DNA from: Clostridia bacterium
Lineage (GTDB): Bacteria > Bacillota > Clostridia > Christensenellales > Borkfalkiaceae
NCBI GenBank assembly: GCA_017616925.1
Contig: JAFZXG010000050.1
Location: 1-6,570 of the forward strand
Direction: 5' to 3'
DNA: 6,570 nucleotides
A program made the translations under genes and the position numbers. Below are positions 1-5,826 of this stretch, one piece after another; positions within the stretch are counted from its first letter, which is position 1, and each line of letters begins with the position of its first letter. Below the pieces are notes generated by a model. That model was not told the DNA's origin and made no database searches. It was given only the letters and a program-made list of their open reading frames with translations.

Positions 1-596
1 CAAAAATCACTTATCAGGGCGTAGAAATAGATTTAGGCGCAAAGTGGGAGCGCTTAACCATGATAGAAGCGGTCAAAAAGTACGCGGGCGTTGACTATAA
101 CGACTGGAAGACCGACGAACAGGCGAGAAAGGTCGCCTCGGATAAGGGCGTCGTCGTGGAAGAAGGTGAAAAAGCGACCAAAGGACACGTCTTAATAGCA
201 TTTTTCGACGCGTTTGTGGAAGAAAAACTCGTTCAGCCGACCATAATTTACGACTACCCCGTCGAAAATTCGCCGCTCGCCAAGAGAAAGAAAGACGATC
301 CTGCGTTCACCGAAAGATTTGAGTACTTTATATACGCAAGGGAGATGGGCAACGCCTTTTCGGAACTCAACGATCCCATCGACCAAAGAGAAAGATTTAT
401 AAAGCAGGTCGCGGAAAAGAGAGCGAAAGGAGGGAACGACGCGAAAGTGGACGAAGATTTCGTTACCGCTTTAGAGTACGGACTTCCTCCGACGGGCGGA
501 CTCGGATTCGGAGTCGACAGGCTCGTTATGCTGTTAACGGACAGCGCGTCCATAAGGGACGTCATACTGTTCCCGACTATGAAACCGGTCAAATAA
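1..596 (+). CDS. lysS: Lysyl-tRNA synthetase (class II), C-terminal part, 5' end cut by window
   Basis: The protein charges tRNA-Lys with lysine in the cytoplasm, using ATP. The frame is open from base 3, the first complete codon, through the TAA at 594-596, giving 197 visible residues; the start and N-terminal OB-fold anticodon-binding domain lie upstream of the window. The ATG at 60 is an internal methionine, because the residues before it ([19 protein letters not shown]) already read as conserved LysRS sequence. The family signature [14 protein letters not shown] follows at about 297-400. Class II motif 3 ([15 protein letters not shown]), which carries the ATP-binding arginine, is at about 480-525, and the end is the usual ILFPTMKP. 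The next gene starts on the last base of the stop codon (TAATG). Identification is secure; the bacterial LysS type follows from the ELNDP and motif 3 sequence. Confidence 0.97.
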   Translation, partial: KITYQGVEIDLGAKWERLTMIEAVKKYAGVDYNDWKTDEQARKVASDKGVVVEEGEKATKGHVLIAFFDAFVEEKLVQPTIIYDYPVENSPLAKRKKDDPAFTERFEYFIYAREMGNAFSELNDPIDQRERFIKQVAEKRAKGGNDAKVDEDFVTALEYGLPPTGGLGFGVDRLVMLLTDSASIRDVILFPTMKPVK

Positions 597-1534
597 TGGA
601 TTCCAAAGTAACGAAAAAAAGGCTTTCCGAATTTCTCGCTTATGAGTGGATAGCAATAATAGTCGTCGCCGTTGCCTCTATTATAGTGTGGGAGGTTATT
701 CTTTCCTTTGCGGCGGTGAAGTTAAAACCCGGACAGACCTTTACTTTCGTTTACGACACCAACGTAATAAGCAACGAAAAACTTCACGATAAAATAAAAA
801 ACGGCGTTTTTTCATACGACGTGATAGGCGGGGTAAGTTATGAAAGCGCGGTTTACGACGATTCGGTACTGTACGCAAAGATAGACACCGATATGATCGA
901 CGCGATCATTACCGATTCGCTTAACGGCGAGACCGTTCGCGCGAAGACGCTTATCGATAATCGGAATATTTATTCTCCTATTACTCTCTGCGAAGACGCG
1001 CTCGAATACGCGGGCAGATTCTATAACGGGGACGAGATAGACGAACAAAAAGTCGCCGATTACTTTACTGACCGTATGAGAAAGGACAACCGTTACCGTT
1101 CGGACGAAGCGAAAGCGCAGGGGATTAAAGACGAGATCGAGAGAATAAAAACCGTTAAAACGAAAGCCGAAAAGTTACTTGCGGCGTTCGACGCGGCGGG
1201 CGACGGACTTTTTTACAGGTACACGAGATTCGAACAGACCTATAACAACGCCACGGGAACGAACAAACAAACCTATTCGGCTTACTATGAAAACGAAAAG
1301 ACGAACGGGCGCGAAAATTACGCCTATGGTATAAACGCCGCGTTCCTTACTGGCGGCGAACACGATCCGTCGGAATATTTTATGCTTAAATCCACCGAAA
1401 CGGACGATGCGGAGAACGTGGTGATACTTCTGGTCAACCAAAAGAACGTGGACGGCTACGAAAACCCGCTTTTTTCGGAAGCGGTATCGTTCCTTTATGA
1501 AATATTCAGTCTTTGTACGAGCCTTATAGCGTAA
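596..1534 (+). CDS. Unrecognised membrane-anchored protein, single N-terminal transmembrane helix
   Basis: I do not recognise this 312-residue protein. Residues 1-17 are short and basic (SKVTKKR), followed by a hydrophobic helix at about 18-40 and then a long hydrophilic part. There is no cleavage-site-like stretch or lipobox, so a signal anchor with the remainder outside the membrane (type II) is the likely topology. A predicted helical, charged stretch spans about 165-200 (DEIERIKTVKTKAEKLL), and the C-terminal third is rich in Tyr, Asn and Asp with a final hydrophobic segment (about 294-312). Its only cysteines are Cys132 and Cys307. The start overlaps the lysS stop by one base with no clear Shine-Dalgarno sequence, so reinitiation is likely; tmk follows 6 bases after its stop. 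Codon use matches the neighbours and the frame is long and undisturbed, so it is a real gene. The housekeeping neighbours do not reveal a function. Confidence 0.85.
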   Translation: MDSKVTKKRLSEFLAYEWIAIIVVAVASIIVWEVILSFAAVKLKPGQTFTFVYDTNVISNEKLHDKIKNGVFSYDVIGGVSYESAVYDDSVLYAKIDTDMIDAIITDSLNGETVRAKTLIDNRNIYSPITLCEDALEYAGRFYNGDEIDEQKVADYFTDRMRKDNRYRSDEAKAQGIKDEIERIKTVKTKAEKLLAAFDAAGDGLFYRYTRFEQTYNNATGTNKQTYSAYYENEKTNGRENYAYGINAAFLTGGEHDPSEYFMLKSTETDDAENVVILLVNQKNVDGYENPLFSEAVSFLYEIFSLCTSLIA

Positions 1535-1540
1535 GTAAAA

Positions 1541-2164
1541 ATGAAAGGAAAATTTATAACCTTCGAAGGTTGCGAAGGCGTGGGCAAATCCCGCCAGATA
1601 AAACTTCTCGAAGAGTACTTAAAACAGAATAACGTAGCCTACTTTCTGACGAGAGAGCCGGGCGGTACGAAGGTCTCGGAACAGATCCGCGACGTCATTT
1701 TGGACGGCGGAAATTCCGAAATGACGAGCGAGTGCGAGGCTCTTTTATACGCCGCGGCGAGAGTACAACTTCTAAAAGAAACGATCAAGCCGAGACTCGA
1801 TAAGGGCGAACTCGTTATCTGCGACAGATTCGTGGACTCGTCTCTCGCTTATCAGGGATTCGCAAGGGGACTGGGCGAAAAATTCGTGGAAAGCATCAAC
1901 GCTTACGCGATAGAGAACTTCACCCCCGATTACACCGTCTTTTTAAAACTCGATCCCGAACGGGCGTTTTTAAGAAAAGGCGGCGCGGACGGAAAGGACA
2001 GACTTGAACAATCAGGACTCGAATTTCACAAAAAGGTCTACGAAGGCTACCTTAAACTCGCCGAGAAGTACGCGGACAGGTTTATAGTTATCGACGCGAG
2101 CGGCGAAAAGGCGGAAACACACGGCAAAATAGTCTCCGCCTTAAAAGAAAAGGGAATAATATGA
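1541..2164 (+). CDS. tmk: Thymidylate kinase (dTMP kinase)
   Basis: It phosphorylates dTMP to dTDP with ATP, a step common to de novo and salvage dTTP synthesis. The 207 residues match the usual family length. Visible motifs are the P-loop GCEGVGKS (residues 10-17), the TREPGGT segment that shapes the dTMP pocket (37-43), the DR motif in CDRFVDSSLAYQG (94-106), and a lid region with KGGADGKDRLE (146-156). The basic residues in the lid rather than the P-loop suggest a type II-like enzyme, as in E. coli, though this is inferred. The residue after GKS is Arg18 where most relatives have Thr or Ser; the core Walker A is intact. No clear Shine-Dalgarno sequence lies in the 6-base gap behind the membrane protein gene. 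The stop overlaps the start of holB as ATGA. Confidence 0.97.
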   Translation: MKGKFITFEGCEGVGKSRQIKLLEEYLKQNNVAYFLTREPGGTKVSEQIRDVILDGGNSEMTSECEALLYAAARVQLLKETIKPRLDKGELVICDRFVDSSLAYQGFARGLGEKFVESINAYAIENFTPDYTVFLKLDPERAFLRKGGADGKDRLEQSGLEFHKKVYEGYLKLAEKYADRFIVIDASGEKAETHGKIVSALKEKGII

Positions 2165-3138
2165 TAGATATTCCGTCGCTATTTAAAACCACGGGTGAAT
2201 TTAAGGCGCTTTGCTCCGACAAGAAAAAAGGCGTTCTTTCTCACGCCTATCTCACGGTTACGCCCGACGGAAGATTTTTGGACGAGTATTTAAAATACAT
2301 AGCGAAGATATTCGTCTGCGAAGAAGACGAGCCGTGTTTAAGATGCAGAAAGTGCAGGCTGATAGACCGAAACGCCTACGCGGACGTCAGATTCTTCCCT
2401 AAGGACGACGCGGTTAAAACTGAAGACGTCACCGCAATAATAGAAGAAAGTTTCATTAAGCCCGTCGAGGACGACAAAAAAGTCTTTATAATAAGCCACG
2501 CGGAAACGATGAGCGATATAGCGCAGAACAAACTGCTGAAAACTCTCGAAGAACCGCCCGCAAACGTCTATATGATACTTGGGGCGACGGGCGAATTCCC
2601 GCTTTTATCGACGTTAAAGTCGAGAGTAAAAAAATTCGAGATCCCCGCCTTTTCGGACAGAGCGTTGTTTTCGGCGTTAAAGGACGACTGTCCCGACGCG
2701 GAAAAGTTAAGGATCGCTATCGCCGCGGGCGACGGGACGGCGGGCGGCGCGCTTAATTTATATAACGACGAAGAATTCGCGGAAATAACCGAAGTCGCGA
2801 CGGACGTTATAGTAAACATGAAAAAGAGTACGGAGATACTCGCCTTTTCGAACAAGGTGGCGGCGACTCGTTGCGATCTTAAGGAGTTTTTGTCCGTACT
2901 TTTGATCGCATTTAGAGAGATGCTGTGTAAAAGCGAAGGCAGGGCGGATCTTATCAGAAGCGAAAAACTATTCGACGGTATAAAAGGCGCGGAAGGGTTT
3001 ACCCGCGGAGCGATAATGCACGCGATAGACAAGACGAACGAAGCGCTTACGAGAAAGAAATACAACGGGAACGATCAGATGATAACCGAGTGGCTGTTCT
3101 TTCAGATTTTGGAGGGGAAATATAAATGGCAAAAATAG
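2161..3138 (+). CDS. holB: DNA polymerase III delta-prime subunit (clamp loader)
   Basis: Delta-prime is the stator subunit of the clamp-loader complex that places the beta sliding clamp on primed DNA. The 325-residue protein has the AAA+ fold of the family: SHAYL near residue 27, a four-cysteine zinc module (Cys53, Cys59, Cys62, Cys65), then KVFIISHAETM (107-117) and NKLLKTLEEPPANVYMIL (123-140), the most diagnostic stretch. The position of the Walker A loop reads TPDGRF (34-39) with no GK[S/T], so ATP binding there is unlikely, as in E. coli delta-prime. The sensor/arginine-finger motif usually written SRC is SRV (154-156), retaining Arg155. The C-terminal half is the helical collar domain and is poorly conserved, as usual. 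The start overlaps tmk by four bases and is served by AGGGA at 2151-2155. Tmk-holB-ricT order supports holB rather than dnaX. Confidence 0.93.
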   Translation: MIDIPSLFKTTGEFKALCSDKKKGVLSHAYLTVTPDGRFLDEYLKYIAKIFVCEEDEPCLRCRKCRLIDRNAYADVRFFPKDDAVKTEDVTAIIEESFIKPVEDDKKVFIISHAETMSDIAQNKLLKTLEEPPANVYMILGATGEFPLLSTLKSRVKKFEIPAFSDRALFSALKDDCPDAEKLRIAIAAGDGTAGGALNLYNDEEFAEITEVATDVIVNMKKSTEILAFSNKVAATRCDLKEFLSVLLIAFREMLCKSEGRADLIRSEKLFDGIKGAEGFTRGAIMHAIDKTNEALTRKKYNGNDQMITEWLFFQILEGKYKWQK

Positions 3139-4037
3139 TGGGCATAAAATTTAAAAACACGGCGAAGATATACTACTTCGCGCCCAAAGAAGACGAAACT
3201 TACGAAGAGGGCGCGGGAGTCGTGGTGGAAACCGCGAAGGGACTCGAATACGGCAAAGTCGTTATTCCGGTAAAGGACGTTCCCGCCGCCGAGATAGTCC
3301 GCCCGTTAAAGCCCGTTTTGAGAAAGGCTACGCAAAGAGACGAAAAGGCTGTTGCCGAAAACGAGAAGAAGATCCCCGAAGCGTTGAGTTATACCGAAGA
3401 TATGATAAAAGAAGCGGGACTCGATATGAAACTCGTCGGATGCGAATTTTCGTTCGACGGGAAGAAACTCGTGTTCTTTTTCACGTCGGAAGGAAGGGTG
3501 GACTTTCGCGAACTCGTCAAAATACTTGCAAGTCATTTCCGTTTAAGGATAGAACTTCGCCAGATCGGGATAAGAGACGAGACCAAAATGCTTGGCGGCA
3601 TCGCGCCGTGCGGAAGGGAATGCTGCTGCGGCAGTTGTCTGCCCGATTTCTGTCAGGTGTCCATAAAAATGGCGAAAACGCAGGGGCTGCACCTTAATCC
3701 GTCTAAAATTTCGGGGCTTTGCGGCAGGCTTATGTGCTGTCTTTCGTACGAGAACGAGTACTATTCCGAAATTTATCCCAAAATGCCCAAAGTAGGCGGT
3801 ACGGTAAAGACGCCGGAGGGAGAAGGCACGGTCGTATCCAACGATATGCTTAAACTTATCGTCAAAGTCAAGATAGAAAAAGACGGCGGAGAAGTTTATA
3901 AAGATTTTCCCTTGGACAGACTCGAATTCAAGAAGAGTAAGCATCACGACGATGGCAACGGAAAGAAAAAGGGCGGGAAGCAGGAACAGGACGACGCGGA
4001 TATTTCGTCGGAAGAGTTGAAGGAAATTTTGGATTAG
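3126..4037 (+). CDS. ricT: RicT/YaaT, PSP1-domain regulator (stage 0 sporulation family)
   Basis: In Bacillus subtilis, RicT forms the RicA-RicF-RicT complex that carries [4Fe-4S] clusters and assists RNase Y-dependent mRNA maturation, affecting sporulation, competence and biofilm formation. The 303 residues contain the PSP1 domain, with LGGIAPCGRECC (156-167), VSIKMAKTQGLHLNPSKISG (178-197) and LCGRLMCCLSYEN (198-210). Ten cysteines are present: 106, 162, 166, 167, 168, 171, 176, 199, 204, 205. From memory of Bacillus YaaT, 162, 167, 168, 199, 204 and 205 are the shared ones, whereas 166, 171 and 176 look additional. Residues 270-303 form a charged, low-complexity tail (Lys/His/Asp/Gly, then an acidic helix) beyond the usual core. 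The start overlaps holB by 13 bases and has a strong site, GGAGGGG at 3111-3117, eight bases ahead. Two in-frame TAG codons close it (4035-4040). Whether the RicA and RicF partners exist cannot be seen here. Confidence 0.95.
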   Translation: MAKIVGIKFKNTAKIYYFAPKEDETYEEGAGVVVETAKGLEYGKVVIPVKDVPAAEIVRPLKPVLRKATQRDEKAVAENEKKIPEALSYTEDMIKEAGLDMKLVGCEFSFDGKKLVFFFTSEGRVDFRELVKILASHFRLRIELRQIGIRDETKMLGGIAPCGRECCCGSCLPDFCQVSIKMAKTQGLHLNPSKISGLCGRLMCCLSYENEYYSEIYPKMPKVGGTVKTPEGEGTVVSNDMLKLIVKVKIEKDGGEVYKDFPLDRLEFKKSKHHDDGNGKKKGGKQEQDDADISSEELKEILD

Positions 4038-4040
4038 TAG

Positions 4041-4069
4041 TTTACAAAAGCGAAAGTCTGTGATATAAT
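4041..4069 (+). promoter_or_regulatory. Vegetative (sigma-A type) promoter of the ferredoxin gene
   Basis: A -35 box TTTACA (4041-4046; consensus TTGACA) is followed by a 17-base spacer and a perfect -10 box TATAAT (4064-4069). The TG at 4061-4062 plus one base in front makes it an extended -10 element (TGATATAAT). Transcription should start near 4076, leaving a leader of roughly 20 bases. The -35 box begins directly after the second stop codon of ricT. It is the clearest promoter in the window and predicts strong constitutive expression. Confidence 0.85.
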
Positions 4070-4082
4070 GCAATTAAATTAC

Positions 4083-4088
4083 AGGAGG
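4083..4088 (+). promoter_or_regulatory. Ribosome binding site of the ferredoxin gene
   Basis: AGGAGG is a perfect anti-16S match nine bases ahead of the ATG at 4098. Together with the consensus promoter just upstream it fixes the start of this short gene and points to high expression. Confidence 0.88.
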
Positions 4089-4097
4089 TAAGTTATT

Positions 4098-4268
4098 ATG
4101 GCATACAAAATCAGCGACAAATGTATAAGTTGCGGGGCTTGCGCAGATACCTGTCCCGTAGGTGCGATCAGTCAGGGCGACACTCAATACAACATCGATC
4201 CCGAAGTTTGTTTGAGTTGCGGGGCTTGCGCCGCCGGTTGTCCCGCAGAGGCTATCTCGGAAGAATAG
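4098..4268 (+). CDS. Ferredoxin, clostridial 2[4Fe-4S] type, 56 residues
   Basis: This is a small soluble electron carrier of low redox potential, used in anaerobes by enzymes such as pyruvate:ferredoxin oxidoreductase and hydrogenases (family knowledge; partners not visible here). The 56 codons run from ATG 4098 to TAG 4266-4268. Two complete CxxCxxCxxxCP motifs are present: Cys9, Cys12, Cys15, Cys19 (CISCGACADTCP) and Cys38, Cys41, Cys44, Cys48 (CLSCGACAAGCP). These are the eight ligands for two cubane clusters, each cluster drawing its fourth ligand from the other motif. The length is essentially that of classical Clostridium ferredoxin (55 residues) and the protein is acidic at the C-terminus (AISEE). 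It has its own promoter, ribosome binding site and terminator, so it is likely monocistronic. In Bacillus the corresponding place after yaaT is occupied by yabA. Confidence 0.97.
   Translation: MAYKISDKCISCGACADTCPVGAISQGDTQYNIDPEVCLSCGACAAGCPAEAISEE
4122..4256 (+). repeat. Internal duplication of the ferredoxin gene (two cluster-binding halves)
   Basis: The stretches 4122-4169 and 4209-4256, offset by 87 bases (29 codons), match at 36 of 48 positions without gaps. They share an identical 17-base core, AGTTGCGGGGCTTGCGC, at 4128-4144 and 4215-4231. The four cysteine codons follow the same pattern, TGT-TGC-TGC-TGT, in each half. This reflects the ancient two-fold repeat of bacterial ferredoxins, here unusually close at the DNA level. 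Confidence 0.85.
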
Positions 4269-4283
4269 AAACAGGTAAAATCG

Positions 4284-4314
4284 TCAGAGCGCGGTATTCC
4301 GCGCTCTGATTTTT
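4284..4314 (+). terminator. Intrinsic terminator after the ferredoxin gene
   Basis: A perfect 11-base-pair GC-rich stem (TCAGAGCGCGG at 4284-4294 with CCGCGCTCTGA at 4299-4309) has a TATT loop and is followed by five T residues (4310-4314), then ATA. It lies 15 bases after the ferredoxin stop and 11 bases before the next start codon. It should end the ferredoxin transcript and reduce, perhaps not abolish, read-through into the methyltransferase gene. Confidence 0.9.
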
Positions 4315-4325
4315 ATAGGGGATAT

Positions 4326-5003
4326 ATGCTCGTAAAAGAAAGTCTTTTGGTCGAAAACTACGTCGTGTATCAGGACGACGAACTGTACAGATTTACTTCG
4401 GACGCGGCGCTTTTATCGCGGTTTCCTACGGTAAGAAAGGGCGACACGGTTGCGGATTTCTGTTCGGGTTGCGGGATAGTCGGATTAAACCTGTTCGCAC
4501 TCAATAAAACCGCCGTAGGCAGCGTGACGCTGTTCGAAATGCAAAAGCCCCTTCACGATCTCGCGGTGCGTTCGGTGGAAGAAAACGGACTGAAAGACCG
4601 GATCTTCCCGAAGAACCTGAAAGTGCAGGAAATCGGCGGGGAATACGCGGGCAGATTTTCGCTTATCGTATGCAACCCGCCGTACGAGAAGGTCGGATCG
4701 GGCGAAACTAATAAAAGAGAAGACATAGCCGTTTGCAGGACCGAAAAGACGCTTTCGTTAAAAGAACTTTGCGCCGCGTTCTCGTTTGCGGTGAAATTCG
4801 GCGGAAGAATCGCCGTTTCTCACCGTGCCGACAGAGTCGCGGAAGTGTTTTCCGAACTGAAAAACAACGGTATCGAACCGAAGAGACTCGAACTCGTCTT
4901 TGCGGGCGAGAGCGAGACGCCTTACCTTGCTTTGTTAGAAGGCGTGAAAGGCGGAAAGACGGGGCTTAAAATAACGACCGAAAGAATAAAAGGGGGTAAG
5001 TGA
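4326..5003 (+). CDS. TrmN6/YabB-like SAM-dependent methyltransferase (predicted tRNA adenine-N6)
   Basis: This is a 225-residue class I methyltransferase of the YabB/YfiC (TrmN6) type, whose E. coli member methylates N6 of A37 in tRNA1-Val. The N-terminal part (DDELYRFTSDAALLSRF, 17-33) matches the family substrate-side signature. The SAM-binding motif I is DFCSGCGIVGL (44-54), the acidic residue after strand 2 is Glu71 (LFEMQKP), and the catalytic motif IV is NPPY (117-120), typical of enzymes acting on an exocyclic adenine amine. The usual ARHE-like segment after the catalytic loop reads CRTEK here. Position before rsmI matches yabB-yabC in Bacillus. The start ATG has GGGG at 4318-4321 only four bases ahead, so initiation may be modest. 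The stop shares one base with the rsmI start. Motif I and NPPY make the class sure; the exact target RNA is inferred. Confidence 0.88.
   Translation: MLVKESLLVENYVVYQDDELYRFTSDAALLSRFPTVRKGDTVADFCSGCGIVGLNLFALNKTAVGSVTLFEMQKPLHDLAVRSVEENGLKDRIFPKNLKVQEIGGEYAGRFSLIVCNPPYEKVGSGETNKREDIAVCRTEKTLSLKELCAAFSFAVKFGGRIAVSHRADRVAEVFSELKNNGIEPKRLELVFAGESETPYLALLEGVKGGKTGLKITTERIKGGK
4991..4996 (+). promoter_or_regulatory. Ribosome binding site that decides the rsmI start
   Basis: AGGGGG lies six bases before the ATG at 5003 but only three before the in-frame GTG at 5000. The ATG is therefore the better start, giving the typical RsmI beginning MLYFVGTPIGNL. Confidence 0.65.
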
Positions 5004-5797
5004 TGCTGTATTTCGTGGGAACACCCATAGGTAATCTCGACGATATGACTTATCGGGCGGTAGAAACGTTAAAGTCCGTGGACGAGATTGCCTGCGAGGA
5101 CACAAGGCACTCTCTTACGCTATTAAACAGATACGGTATAAAAAAACCGCTCTTTTCTTTTCATAAATTCAACGAAAAAGAATCGGGCGAAAAAATAGTC
5201 GAGAAACTGAAAAACGGCGAAAATATAGCGGTGATCACGGACGCGGGTATGCCCGTCATATCCGATCCCGGCAATTCGCTCGTTAAAACTCTTATCGAAG
5301 AAGGTCTGGAATACACGGTGATACCGGGGGCAACGGCTTTCGTGACCGCGCTCGTTTTATCGGGCTTTCCCGCGGACAAATTTTTATTTTTGGGCTTTCT
5401 TCCCGAAAAAAAGGAAAAACGCACCGAGTTTTTGAATAAGTACGAAAACTTTGACGGCACGCTTATATTTTATTCCGCGCCGCACGATATCGTAAAGGAC
5501 GCGGAATCGCTTTTCCTTGCCTTCGGGGACAGGAAAGCCTGCGCTTTAAAAGAACTCACCAAGATCCACGAACGCGCGATAAGGTTTAATTTAAAAGACG
5601 GGTTTACCGCCGAAGAAAAAGGCGAATTCGTTCTTCTTGTCGAAGGCAGGAAAAAGGACGACCTTTCCACCGTTCCCGCGGAAGAACTTCTTTTAAAGTA
5701 TATTGAAGAAGGCATGGACAAAAAGGACGCGATAAAGCGCGTCGCCAAAGAAAAAGGCGTACCCAAACAGGAAATATATAAACTGACGGTAAACTGA
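5003..5797 (+). CDS. rsmI: 16S rRNA (cytidine-1402-2'-O)-methyltransferase RsmI
   Basis: RsmI uses SAM to methylate the 2'-hydroxyl of C1402 in the decoding centre of 16S rRNA; RsmH adds the base methylation at the same nucleotide. The 264-residue protein is a tetrapyrrole-methylase-fold enzyme. It starts with the glycine loop VGTPIGNLDD (5-14), then has CEDTR (31-35), DAGMPVISDPG (80-90), PGATAFVTALVLSGFP (108-123), FLFLGFLP (127-134), YSAPH (157-161) and KELTKIHE (183-190). All are family signatures. The C-terminal part (about 222-264, GMDKKDAIKRVAKEKGVPK) is the small helical domain typical of RsmI. Met83 stands where relatives usually have Thr (DAGTP). I chose ATG 5003 over GTG 5000 on ribosome-site spacing. 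It shares one base with the preceding methyltransferase gene, so the two are coupled, and it ends inside the convergent terminator. Confidence 0.97.
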   Translation: MLYFVGTPIGNLDDMTYRAVETLKSVDEIACEDTRHSLTLLNRYGIKKPLFSFHKFNEKESGEKIVEKLKNGENIAVITDAGMPVISDPGNSLVKTLIEEGLEYTVIPGATAFVTALVLSGFPADKFLFLGFLPEKKEKRTEFLNKYENFDGTLIFYSAPHDIVKDAESLFLAFGDRKACALKELTKIHERAIRFNLKDGFTAEEKGEFVLLVEGRKKDDLSTVPAEELLLKYIEEGMDKKDAIKRVAKEKGVPKQEIYKLTVN

Positions 5798-5826
5798 AAA
5801 ATCCCGCGGAAACTCGCGGGATTTTT
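5797..5826. terminator. Bidirectional terminator between rsmI and coaE
   Basis: A perfect 12-base inverted repeat (AAAAATCCCGCG at 5797-5808 and CGCGGGATTTTT at 5815-5826) encloses a six-base loop, GAAACT. Read rightwards it gives a GC stem then five T residues; read leftwards the A run becomes the T run. It therefore stops both the rsmI transcript and the opposing coaE transcript. The last base of the rsmI stop (5795-5797) and two bases of the coaE stop (5825-5827) lie in its arms. Confidence 0.9.

Noticed and set aside
60..62. ATG at 60 as the start of the first gene
   Set aside because: The frame is open from base 3 and the residues before the ATG are conserved LysRS sequence, so this is an internal methionine of a gene that begins outside the window.
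2211..2402. Small + strand open frame of 63 codons inside holB
   Set aside because: Out-of-frame Arg/Lys-rich reading of holB covering the zinc module; no independent start signal.
2568..3065. Minus-strand open frame of 165 codons inside holB
   Set aside because: Shadow of holB. No ribosome site, Ser/Leu-rich composition and no recognisable motif.
3543..4073. Minus-strand open frame of 176 codons opposite ricT
   Set aside because: It covers the strongly conserved PSP1 region of ricT on the other strand. The hydrophobic look comes from reverse-complemented Lys/Glu codons.
4121..4309. Open frame of 62 codons with a repeated Arg/Leu-rich motif (RGLRR-LSRR twice)
   Set aside because: It is the ferredoxin gene read in another frame; the apparent protein repeat comes from the duplicated cysteine-motif DNA. 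The real frame has a promoter, AGGAGG and all eight cluster cysteines.
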